A DNA stretch of 8,101 nucleotides, from the NCBI GenBank assembly GCA_030037185.1, contig JASHRR010001085.1, forward strand, positions 1 to 8,101, in the 5' to 3' direction. The notes under the pieces were generated by a model that saw nothing but the letters and a program-made list of their open reading frames with translations, had not been told where the DNA came from and did not search any database. Made by a program: the position numbers and the translations under genes. The DNA comes from Xanthobacteraceae bacterium. GTDB lineage: Bacteria > Pseudomonadota > Alphaproteobacteria > Rhizobiales > Xanthobacteraceae. Below, piece by piece: positions 1-6,793 of this stretch; the stretch's first letter is position 1, and each line of letters starts with the position of its first letter.

Positions 1-260
1 GCAAGGCTCGCGATCGGCATCGTCGCGGCAGCCGCATCGAGCACGGGTCGCGCCGTTGTCATCCAGCCACCACCGCTGAGGTCGTGCACCAGGACCAGCG
101 TAATGCCCGCCAGAGGCAGGCCTAACCAAAACAGATAGCTGCACAGCCAGGCCTGCAAGAATGCGGTCCAGTCGCTGGCCGCAGCGATCACGCAACCGAC
201 GACGCCCAGCAGGCAGAGCGCCGCGGTAATCAATTCGAGCCAGTTTGCGTTGCGTCTCAT
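1..260 (-). CDS. actF: Alternative complex III subunit ActF, N-terminal part (runs off left edge)
   Basis: The reading frame starts with ATG at 260-258, shares an ATGA overlap with the actE stop, and stays open to the left edge, giving about 86 residues. The protein begins MRRNANWLEL. A first hydrophobic segment lies at about residues 9-28, and a second at about 36-59 contains SYLFWLGLPLAG and ends in HDLSGG. That pattern (aromatic FW-LG segment followed by a His and a Gly-rich turn) is what I recall at the start of ActF, a polytopic membrane subunit of ACIII distantly related to ActC/NrfD. Together with ActC it forms the membrane part of the quinol-oxidising complex and has been proposed to take part in proton handling. 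Position immediately after actE matches the usual actABCDEF order. The C-terminal part is not visible, so length and integrity cannot be judged. A weak purine run (GAGCGGGG) sits about 9 nt before the ATG. Confidence 0.85.
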   Translation of the reverse strand, partial: MRRNANWLELITAALCLLGVVGCVIAAASDWTAFLQAWLCSYLFWLGLPLAGITLVLVHDLSGGGWMTTARPVLDAAAATMPIASL

Positions 261-772
261 TGCAGTGCGCCCCGCTCGCCGGCGGGCACGTCGGCGAGCG
301 TTGCATCGGCGCTCGCCTGCAGCGCACGGATATAGGCAACGATCGCCCACCGGTCGGCGGGTTCGACCCGATCCGCGTACGCGAACATCACTCCGTGGCC
401 GCGCGTGATCACATCGTAAAAGTGCTGACTGGAGGCGGTGCGAAGACTCTCCTTGTAATATGACGGCGGGCGGGGAAAACCACGCTGCACGATTATTCCG
501 TTGCCGTCGCCAACTCTGCTGTGGCACGGCGCGCAATTGATATTGTAGCGCTGCTGCCCGCGCTCGAGGAGCGCCATGGTCACCTGCGGAGCGGACGGCG
601 GGCTCAAAGGATCGTCACGGGCAACTGTATCGGGCGGTGGCTTGACCGGCCAATGGATGTCCGAGCCGTAGGGCAGCTCATAAGGATTGAGTTTCGGCTG
701 ATTGGCCATGTTGTCACAAGCCGCCAAGCCAGTCGTCAGGTACGCGAGTGCGATGCCCGAACCCCAGTTCAC
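257..772 (-). CDS. actE: Alternative complex III monohaem cytochrome c subunit ActE (lipoprotein)
   Basis: This 171-residue protein is a small exported cytochrome c. A hydrophobic stretch ends in the lipobox LAAC with Cys19, so the mature protein is probably lipid-anchored on the periplasmic side. A Pro-rich linker (about 24-62) leads to one class I cytochrome c domain: CAPCH at 80-84 binds the haem covalently, and the Met in GHGVMFAYADR (M129) is the likely sixth ligand. In ACIII, ActE takes electrons from the pentahaem/iron-sulfur part and is a candidate exit point to the oxidase. The start is GTG at 772-770, overlapping the actD stop as GTGA, with a good Shine-Dalgarno (GAAGAGG, 786-780) 7 nt before it. 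No standard start codon was found in the ten or more codons upstream in frame. The signal n-region is odd in lacking any Lys or Arg. It ends in an ATGA overlap with actF. Confidence 0.93.
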   Translation of the reverse strand: MNWGSGIALAYLTTGLAACDNMANQPKLNPYELPYGSDIHWPVKPPPDTVARDDPLSPPSAPQVTMALLERGQQRYNINCAPCHSRVGDGNGIIVQRGFPRPPSYYKESLRTASSQHFYDVITRGHGVMFAYADRVEPADRWAIVAYIRALQASADATLADVPAGERGALQ

Positions 773-1302
773 GCGCGCACCTCTTCGATCCGTTCGGCGC
801 CGAGCTGCTCGAACGCAGCACGGATCGAGGGCACATCGAAGCGAGGATCGGTGGTTTCAATGCAAATAAGAAAGCGGTCGCGCGAGGCTCGATCAAAAAT
901 GTTGGCCTCGAATATCGGATGATAGAGCTTGGGCAACCGGGAGGCGGCTAGCAATCCAAAAAAGCCGGCCGCAATGGCGACCAGCAGCATAGTTTCAAAC
1001 GCGCTGACAATGAAAGCGGGCCAACTGTTATGTGGTCGGCCGCCGACATTGAGCGGATAACTCAGTGCTTCGTCCCAGTACTGGATCAAGTATCCGAACG
1101 CCGCTCCCGTTACCGCCCCGGCGAACATCAGAACAGGCAAAAACAGTTTTGGTCCGGGATGAATTATGCTGTCCAATCCTTCGACCGGATAGGGCGTGTA
1201 GGCTTCGAATGCCCGAAAGCCAGCCTGCCGCAGATGCGCCGCCGCGGTCCTGACGGCATCCGGCGTGTCGAACATTGCGATGACGCCGAAGCGATCTTTC
1301 AT
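769..1302 (-). CDS. actD: Alternative complex III membrane subunit ActD (DUF3341)
   Basis: This 177-residue protein starts with ATG at 1302-1300, in an ATGA overlap with the end of actC. A purine-rich Shine-Dalgarno (GAAGAG) lies 8 nt upstream. It has the DUF3341 layout: a soluble ferredoxin-like N-terminal part (MKDRFGVIAMFDTPDAVRTA, then LRQAGF and YTPYPVEGL), two transmembrane helices at about residues 53-76 and 95-120, and a short C-terminal domain (FDRASRDRFL through RFDV). ActD is a structural membrane subunit of ACIII, contacting ActC and ActF; no cofactor motif is visible, as expected. The frame remains open much further upstream (to about 1581), but that extension lies inside actC in another frame and is not protein-like, so the MKDRFGV start is preferred. 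Its TGA stop overlaps the GTG of actE. Confidence 0.94.
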   Translation of the reverse strand: MKDRFGVIAMFDTPDAVRTAAAHLRQAGFRAFEAYTPYPVEGLDSIIHPGPKLFLPVLMFAGAVTGAAFGYLIQYWDEALSYPLNVGGRPHNSWPAFIVSAFETMLLVAIAAGFFGLLAASRLPKLYHPIFEANIFDRASRDRFLICIETTDPRFDVPSIRAAFEQLGAERIEEVRA

Positions 1303-2666
1303 TTGGATTTCTCTTCTTGGATAACCTCGCGCATTTCGGCAATCGAGACGATTGGTGCAAATCGCAAGAACAGAAAGAACAGCGTCAAAAAAAGTCCGAT
1401 CGTTCCGGCGAGGCACGCCCAGTCCCAGAACGTCGGATAGTAAGAGCCCCAATATGAGGGCATGTAGTCGTGTTCCAGGCTCGCCGTCGTGAAGACAAAG
1501 CGCTCCTGCCACATACCCACGATGATGCCGCCTGAAATGAGCAACAGCAGAAACTGATTCCGGCGGACGGCGGGAAGCCACAGCAGCTGCGGGATGACGA
1601 CGGTGAGGATCTTCTCAGACCAGAACGCAGGAGCCGTGAAGCCCGACATCCGTTGGAAGAATTCCGTCTTTTCCGCGACATCGCTTCCGTAGATCGGGCC
1701 GAACGCCTCCCAGACATAGGAGTAGGCGAGCATCACGCTGCCGACGAGCATGACCTTCGCCATCGCATTGAAATGATATTGAGTAAGGACATCCTGCAGA
1801 CTGTAGCCCCAACGCACCACGATGGTCAGCATGGTGATGACGGCGGTGCCGGAAACAACTGCGCCGAAGAAGAAATAGGGCGGGAATTGCGTGTCATGCC
1901 AACCGGGCGTGAGCCCCCCCGCAAAGTCCAGGCCCACGACGCTGTGCACCGAAATGACCATCGGCGCCATGATCGCGGACATGATGGCATAGACCACGCG
2001 CTGGTTCTGCCATTCGGCGGACGATCCCCGCCAGCCGAGTGCCAAAATGCCGTAAAAAACCTGCTTGAACCTGGTCCGTGCGAGATCGCGGACGGTCGCA
2101 AGGTCCGGCAGAATACCGGTGTAGTAATACATAATCGACATTATTATGTAGCAGAGCAGGCAGACGAAATCCCACCACAACGGGCTGCGCACCTGAGGCC
2201 ACACGCCCATCACGTTGGAATACGGAAACAGCCAGTAAAACAGGCCTGGCCGGCCAAGGTGCATGATGGGCATCAATCCCGCGCAAGGGGCCGCCGACAG
2301 CAGCATGCTTTCGGCAATACGATTGGTCGCGGATCTCCAGGGAGACCGGGTCAGGAAAAAGAGAGCGGATACGATTGTTCCGCCGCTTGCCAGCGCGATC
2401 CACCAGACGTATTCGGCAATCGCCAGCCCCCAGGCGACCGGTATCCTGACTCCCCAAATACCGATACCGTTGATAAACAGCCAAGCCATCTGAACGATCA
2501 GCAGAATAAGTAGCGCGAAGGACAATCCGAAGCCGATCCACCACCACCGTGGTGCCGGACTCATCAGCACGCGCTCACTCACCTGCTCGCTTAGCGAGGC
2601 GAGTGTGACGTCCGGCGCGACCACCCTCGCGTCAGCTGGCAGCTCGCTCGTCAGCGTCATCGCCAT
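1299..2666 (-). CDS. actC: Alternative complex III quinol-oxidising membrane subunit ActC (NrfD/PsrC family)
   Basis: This roughly 455-residue polytopic protein is the NrfD/PsrC-type membrane anchor of ACIII, where quinol is bound and oxidised. About ten hydrophobic helices can be seen, at roughly residues 42-66, 77-105, 118-147, 163-185, 224-250, 263-286, 299-321, 350-366, 369-387 and 412-436. The family motif HLGRPGLFYW begins at H136. D166 (PLWWDF) and D247 (VVGLDF) fall where, from memory, published ACIII structures place quinol-site or proton-path acids. The start ATG at 2666-2664 is chosen because it lies 13 nt after the actB stop with a GGA purine patch about 8 nt upstream. A second in-frame ATG at 2660 is possible, and the ATG at 2729 would place 21 residues inside the actB end. 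A cytoplasmic N-terminal tail of about 40 residues precedes helix 1. It overlaps actD by four bases. Confidence 0.95.
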   Translation of the reverse strand: MAMTLTSELPADARVVAPDVTLASLSEQVSERVLMSPAPRWWWIGFGLSFALLILLIVQMAWLFINGIGIWGVRIPVAWGLAIAEYVWWIALASGGTIVSALFFLTRSPWRSATNRIAESMLLSAAPCAGLMPIMHLGRPGLFYWLFPYSNVMGVWPQVRSPLWWDFVCLLCYIIMSIMYYYTGILPDLATVRDLARTRFKQVFYGILALGWRGSSAEWQNQRVVYAIMSAIMAPMVISVHSVVGLDFAGGLTPGWHDTQFPPYFFFGAVVSGTAVITMLTIVVRWGYSLQDVLTQYHFNAMAKVMLVGSVMLAYSYVWEAFGPIYGSDVAEKTEFFQRMSGFTAPAFWSEKILTVVIPQLLWLPAVRRNQFLLLLISGGIIVGMWQERFVFTTASLEHDYMPSYWGSYYPTFWDWACLAGTIGLFLTLFFLFLRFAPIVSIAEMREVIQEEKSK

Positions 2667-2679
2667 GAGTTGATCCGTG

Positions 2680-5607
2680 TTATGACCGTTCACCCTTGAT
2701 GGCGGGGTTGGGGTTGCGGATGAGCGCACCGTAGCTGGTGCGAGGGGACGTGTTCAGCTCCTCCAGCAGCACATAGTCGATGGGCGTCGCTTTGCGTTTG
2801 GCCACTGCGCTTTGGGGATCGTTTCGGTCGCCGAAAATGATCGCTTGGGTCGGGCAACTCTGCTGGCACGCAGTGACCACCTCGCCATCGCGCAGTTTTC
2901 GATCCTCCCTAGCTGCGGCGATCTGGGTCGTCCGAATCCGCTGAAGGCAGTACGTGCATTTCTCCATGACGCCGCGGCCGCGCACCGTCACTTGTGGATT
3001 CCACGATTCCTGCGGTCGGTCGTTTGCGTAGGCATAGCCGAAGAAATTGAACCGGCGCACCTTGTAGGGGCAGTTGTTTGAACAGAAGCGCGTGCCGACG
3101 CAGCGATTATAGACCATCAGATTGAGGCCTTCGTGATCGTGGACGGTGGCGTGCACGGGACAAACCACCTCGCATGGCGCGTTCTCACAATGCATGCAGG
3201 GCATCGGCTCGAATACGAGGTCAGGCGTATCGGCAGGACCCGAATAGTAGCGGTCGATCCTGAGCCAATGCATAATGCGCCCCGCCAGGACCTGATCCTT
3301 GCCGACGATGGGCACATTGTTTTCCGCCTGACAGGCGATTGTGCAGGCTTGGCAGCCGATGCAGGAGTTAAGATCGATCGCCATCCCCCAGGCGCGGTCG
3401 GGATATTGGTATCCGGGATAAAGCGACTCCGGTTTCCCGTTGTTGACGACTGTTTCGGGCTTACTGTTGAGCTCGTCCAGATTCGCCTCACGTACGAGGT
3501 TGCGCCCGAGCACGCGATCCTGGGCCTGGGTTGTCGCCAGCTGGTAGCGGTCGGTCGTCTTGGTGATCGATGAGATGTCGGCGATCCAGGGATGCCCCGC
3601 GTGGCGCAACCGATAGGCGTCGAAACCGACACCAACGCCAAGCCCGCCGGCAGCACGACCCCAGCCCAGCGGCAGGGTGATACAATCGGGCGCTTGGCCC
3701 GGCAGCACGTACACCGGCGCCTTGAGCTTGATGTCCCGGACGGAGATCTCGGCGACGTCATGGGTGTCGAGGCCGAGCCGCTTCGCGGTACTCGGCGCGA
3801 CGAGCGCGGCGTTGTCCCAGGTCAAACGAGTAAATGGGCGCGCCATCTCCAGCAGCCAAGGATTGTGGGCGTAGCGCCCGTCCCAAATTCCCTCATCCGG
3901 CCGGAACAAAGCCTGGAGATTGCCGTTGCTCTCGGCCGCGGTTGAAGACACCTCAGCAATTGCGGCGCGTGGCGTCACCGCAACGGCGGATGCTGCCGTA
4001 TCAGGGACGACGCCGACGCGCAGTGCTTCGTGCCAAAAAGCCTCAAAATCCCCTCCTCCCTCTTGCTGCCGTTGTCGCCAATAATCGCGCAACACCGTGT
4101 AGTTATCGGGCGCAAATTCGCCAAGCAGGATCGCCAGAACCTGTTGGGGTGAATGCCCGCCATACAGCGGGCGCGTTTGCGGTTGCTGGATTGTTATCGT
4201 GCCATCGAAGGCGCGCGCGTCACCCCATGTTTCGTATTCGTGCGTGGCGGGAATGCGCCAAGTGCAGGCGAGTGCAGTTTCGTCGTCGTAAAGTGGAACG
4301 GCGGCCGAGAAAGGGACCCGGGCTAATCGCGCGGCAAAATCCAAGTCGGCAGGGGCGTCATAAACCGGATTTGAACCAAGAATGAGCAGCGTATCTACTT
4401 TTCCAGACGCCATATCGTCAGCGAGTATGGAAACCGACTCGCGGTTTGAACCGGCGCTTGCAGTGACCGGTGCGATCAGGCGCACGGTATTGCCGAACGC
4501 GCCAAGTGCAGCATTGATCGCGTCCGTCAGGACGTGGACCTCAACCGGCTGCTCGCGTCCGGCGTGCACCAGTGCCTTGCCTTTGTGCCGGGTAAGATCA
4601 TCCGCTGCGGCTCTCAACCAGGCTGAAGGGACGTTTTGATTTTCCCGACTCCATTCCTGCGGTCCGGCTGCGAGCAATGCTGCAAGCTCACGCAAGGACG
4701 CGATGATGTCAGCCGGCCGCATCGCCAGGCGGTGGTCCGCTTTGGCGCCAAGCAGAGTCGGTGCACTTTCGATGGCATAGACGCGACTCATTGTGCCGCC
4801 CGTCTCGGTCGGCCGCCGCGCTGCCGTAAAATTGCGGGCATATGCCAACCAACCAGGCGTCGCCGAAATAAGATCGCTCTCAATAGCGAAGATTGCGTCG
4901 GCTTTGCTGAGGTCGAATATCCTTTCAACGGGTTGTCCGAAGCTGCTGATGGCCGAGGCGTACTCATTGTCGCGATGAAGCGGCTCCCATTGATGCCAGC
5001 GCATCTCGGGAAACTGCTGCTGGAGTGTCGCGAGCTGCGCCGTAAGCGATGGCGAGCTGACCGCGCCGGTCAGAATGCGCAAGCCGTCGCCCTTCTTGGT
5101 CGTCAAGGTCGCGCGGCGATCGTGGAGCGCGCTGACGAAGTTCTCCCATGTGGTGATGTTTCCATGGCCGATGATGGATTGCGCGCGGCGCGGATCGTAG
5201 AGCTGGAGAATGCTTGCCTGCATTATCGCGCTGGCCGCACCAAGGCTCGCCGGGTGGTCCGGGTTGCCTTCCACCTTGATCGGCCGCCCCATCTGATGGG
5301 TGATCAGAACCCCGGTTGCGTAGCCGTCCTGAGTGATCGCGGTGGCGTAGTAGCGGTTCCGCCCCGGAACGACGTTCTCGGGTTCCTCCACATAGGGAAG
5401 CAGTTGGCGCGGGTTCGCTTGTGGGCCGCACCCCGAAAATCCACCGAGCGCCATCGAAGCCGCCATCAGTTCGAGAAAGCGCCGCCGGTCGAATGCATTG
5501 AGGATATCGCGAAATCGCGGTGCCTCTCGCTCGACAATCGTCGCGAACTGTGGCGACTCGGCTAGTTCCTCCAGACTGCGCCAATATGTGCGCGCCTGCT
5601 CCATCAT
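2680..5607 (-). CDS. actB: Alternative complex III molybdopterin-fold/iron-sulfur subunit ActB (Tat substrate)
   Basis: This 975-residue protein is the large peripheral electron-transfer subunit of ACIII. The N terminus carries a twin-arginine motif, RRRFLEL (R41-R43), then a hydrophobic stretch ending GGFSGC, where Cys60 may be lipidated. The following 600-700 residues resemble the molybdopterin oxidoreductase fold (IKVEGNPDHPASLG, ILGSNPVYD). In known ActB proteins this domain holds no molybdenum cofactor. The C-terminal quarter is a four-cluster ferredoxin domain with cysteines at 749/752/755/759, 804/807/812/816, 836/842/846 and 884/887/914/918. The third motif reads CVGTRFC, with Thr replacing one Cys, which fits three [4Fe-4S] and one [3Fe-4S] cluster as characterised for ACIII. 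The start ATG at 5607 is chosen because it forms an ATGA overlap with the actA stop. ATG at 5616 or 5604 are alternatives. The frame is open further upstream to about 6078, but that stretch is actA read out of frame. Confidence 0.95.
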   Translation of the reverse strand: MMEQARTYWRSLEELAESPQFATIVEREAPRFRDILNAFDRRRFLELMAASMALGGFSGCGPQANPRQLLPYVEEPENVVPGRNRYYATAITQDGYATGVLITHQMGRPIKVEGNPDHPASLGAASAIMQASILQLYDPRRAQSIIGHGNITTWENFVSALHDRRATLTTKKGDGLRILTGAVSSPSLTAQLATLQQQFPEMRWHQWEPLHRDNEYASAISSFGQPVERIFDLSKADAIFAIESDLISATPGWLAYARNFTAARRPTETGGTMSRVYAIESAPTLLGAKADHRLAMRPADIIASLRELAALLAAGPQEWSRENQNVPSAWLRAAADDLTRHKGKALVHAGREQPVEVHVLTDAINAALGAFGNTVRLIAPVTASAGSNRESVSILADDMASGKVDTLLILGSNPVYDAPADLDFAARLARVPFSAAVPLYDDETALACTWRIPATHEYETWGDARAFDGTITIQQPQTRPLYGGHSPQQVLAILLGEFAPDNYTVLRDYWRQRQQEGGGDFEAFWHEALRVGVVPDTAASAVAVTPRAAIAEVSSTAAESNGNLQALFRPDEGIWDGRYAHNPWLLEMARPFTRLTWDNAALVAPSTAKRLGLDTHDVAEISVRDIKLKAPVYVLPGQAPDCITLPLGWGRAAGGLGVGVGFDAYRLRHAGHPWIADISSITKTTDRYQLATTQAQDRVLGRNLVREANLDELNSKPETVVNNGKPESLYPGYQYPDRAWGMAIDLNSCIGCQACTIACQAENNVPIVGKDQVLAGRIMHWLRIDRYYSGPADTPDLVFEPMPCMHCENAPCEVVCPVHATVHDHEGLNLMVYNRCVGTRFCSNNCPYKVRRFNFFGYAYANDRPQESWNPQVTVRGRGVMEKCTYCLQRIRTTQIAAAREDRKLRDGEVVTACQQSCPTQAIIFGDRNDPQSAVAKRKATPIDYVLLEELNTSPRTSYGALIRNPNPAIKGERS

Positions 5608-6278
5608 CGATGGCATATTCCGCAATCCGACAGGGGGGCTTCCACACTCGTCGCCGAGCGTTGCGTATTTACATTGTATTGCGCCATCAGTTCCCGGCCG
5701 GAAGGGGTCGATGGCGTGCGATGCCAATCGGGATTGAAGACTTCCTCCCTGGGACGCAGGTGAGGTGCTGGATTGCGATGGCACGCGATGCACCAGCTCA
5801 TGTAGAGCGGTTGTGCCTTCCAGGTCATCGCCATGTCGCCGATCGGCCCATGGCACTCTGTGCATCCGACGCCCTTGGCGATATGGATGCTGTGATCGAA
5901 GTAAACATAATCTGGCAGCGTGTAGACGCGCGTCCAGCGGATCGGCATATTCTCGGCCAGGCTCTCGCGGTCGGGCGCGAGCATTGCGGCGTTGGTCCAT
6001 ATCTGCGAGTGGCAGGTCATACAGGTTGCGGTGGACGGCATTCCCGCATTGGCGGATTTCTCGACCATTGTGTGACAATAGCGACAGTCGAGTCCCAGTC
6101 CGCTGACGTGGTGTTTATGGCTGAATGGGATCGGTTGCTCCGGGGCGAATCGCTCTTGGGTGTTGTATCCGATCACCGGGACGACCCAGATGGCCAACAG
6201 CAGGATGACGCCCAACGCGAGCGCTCCGATGAGCGCTGCGTTCATCAACACGTTCGCTGACGGCCGGAAGATCGCCAT
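5604..6278 (-). CDS. actA: Alternative complex III pentahaem cytochrome c subunit ActA
   Basis: This protein, 224 residues from the chosen start, is a membrane-anchored multihaem cytochrome. One N-terminal transmembrane helix (about residues 11-37) works as an uncleaved signal anchor, followed by a periplasmic domain with five CXXCH sites: CRYCH 65, CMTCH 86, CTECH 139, CIACH 163 and CGICH 219, the last ending one residue before the stop. His-rich FSHKHH at 52-57 and YFDHSIHIAKG provide likely distal haem ligands. Five haems is the usual number for ActA, which passes electrons from the ActB clusters onward. ATG at 6278-6276 is preferred because the protein then begins MAIFRPSANV just before the helix, as I recall for homologues. 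Its ribosome site is weak. In-frame ATGs at 6347 and 6392 would add 23 or 38 residues, and the frame is open back to a TGA at 6452-6450. It is the first gene of the operon. Confidence 0.93.
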   Translation of the reverse strand: MAIFRPSANVLMNAALIGALALGVILLLAIWVVPVIGYNTQERFAPEQPIPFSHKHHVSGLGLDCRYCHTMVEKSANAGMPSTATCMTCHSQIWTNAAMLAPDRESLAENMPIRWTRVYTLPDYVYFDHSIHIAKGVGCTECHGPIGDMAMTWKAQPLYMSWCIACHRNPAPHLRPREEVFNPDWHRTPSTPSGRELMAQYNVNTQRSATSVEAPLSDCGICHR

Positions 6279-6673
6279 CGGTGCACTCGCGGCCGGGCCG
6301 CTAACCAGAGGATGCGGGGTTGGATCCTCCTGGCGCTCCGAGCGCATAACTCGATACGTGTTGGATAGTTCCGGGCCCCACTCTTGCAGCATCTGCGGGT
6401 TTGCCTTCCACCAGGGCGCCCGGACGGCAGGCCGGCCGGGACGAGTTCGTCACGGCGCGGGCCACACACGATCGGTCGAATTCGCCGGCGGCCGCAAAAG
6501 CAGGACGGCACCACCGCCAGGATTGACGGGACATTTCATTGCCCAAGTTCATCGCGGAGTTCTTCGCGGCCGCAGGGTTTCGCCGCAGGCTCCTCAACGC
6601 ATGGCCGCCACCATACGTTAAGCGCCGTCGGGTGGCGGCCTGATGCGAGATGTTCGCTTGCCGACTTTCGGCG

Positions 6674-6703
6674 TGCATGCAGCTCAATTGAGCTTAATTA
6701 ATT
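6674..6703. promoter_or_regulatory. AT-rich palindromic patch, possible operator/promoter
   Basis: Two perfect palindromes abut here, sharing one base: TGCATGCA at 6674-6681 and AGCTCAATTGAGCT at 6681-6694. They run into the AT-rich stretch TTAATTAATTG. The surrounding DNA is GC-rich, so this local drop in GC within a divergent intergenic region is what one expects of a promoter or dimeric regulator site. On the minus strand a TTGCAC box lies just upstream (6708-6703), but no good -10 follows at normal spacing. The regulator, and which gene it would control, cannot be read from the sequence. Confidence 0.35.
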
Positions 6704-6766
6704 GTGCAAAAACCTCGCCGAAAATCCGGTTTGCTTTGCATCCACAAGGAACAAGCAGAATGCTCG

Positions 6767-6784
6767 CCGAGAGATTCTCGGGAG
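6767..6784 (+). promoter_or_regulatory. Hairpin overlapping the ribosome binding site of the small secreted protein
   Basis: CCGAGA (6767-6772) and TCTCGG (6776-6781) are perfectly complementary and are separated by the three bases GAT. The 3' arm includes the first two bases of the Shine-Dalgarno GGGAG (6780-6784), which lies 9 nt before the ATG at 6794. In the transcript this small stem would partly cover the ribosome site. Whether it has any regulatory effect is inference; a 6-bp stem is short. Confidence 0.35.
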
Positions 6785-6793
6785 TTTCGGCCG

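Larger units (their letters stand above)
6279..6793. other. Intergenic region between divergent act operon and small secreted protein gene
   Basis: About 515 bases without a convincing gene. Short frames exist on both strands (for example 6687-6301 minus and 6160-6621 plus), but their translations are Arg/Pro/Gly-rich, show no motif, and look like GC-rich noise. The part next to actA (6279-6449) is an open upstream extension of the actA frame and may be partly translated. The region must hold the promoters for the leftward act operon and the rightward small gene. An AT-rich palindromic patch lies at 6674-6703, but no strong -35/-10 pair stands out on either strand. A GGAAC at 6748-6752 resembles the -35 of stress-sigma (EcfG-type) promoters but has no matching -10. 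Confidence 0.6.

Noticed and set aside
1653..2513. Plus-strand open frame (286 codons) antisense to actC
   Set aside because: Translation is rich in His, Asp and Arg and looks like the reverse of membrane-protein codons; no ribosome site or domain.
4636..5565. Long plus-strand open frame (309 codons) antisense to actB
   Set aside because: It mirrors a strongly supported gene, its translation is Arg/Ala-rich without motifs, and long antisense frames are expected in GC-rich coding DNA.
5608..6078. Upstream extension of the actB frame over actA
   Set aside because: This stretch is actA read in another frame. The Tat signal sits at the expected distance from the ATG at 5607.
6301..6687. Minus-strand open frame of 128 codons upstream of actA
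   Set aside because: Composition is low-complexity Arg/Ala/Gly, no ribosome site, no recognisable motif, and the end overlaps the actA upstream frame.
6748..6773. GGAAC resembling an EcfG-type stress-sigma -35 element
   Set aside because: No CGTT -10 element at 16-18 nt spacing downstream.
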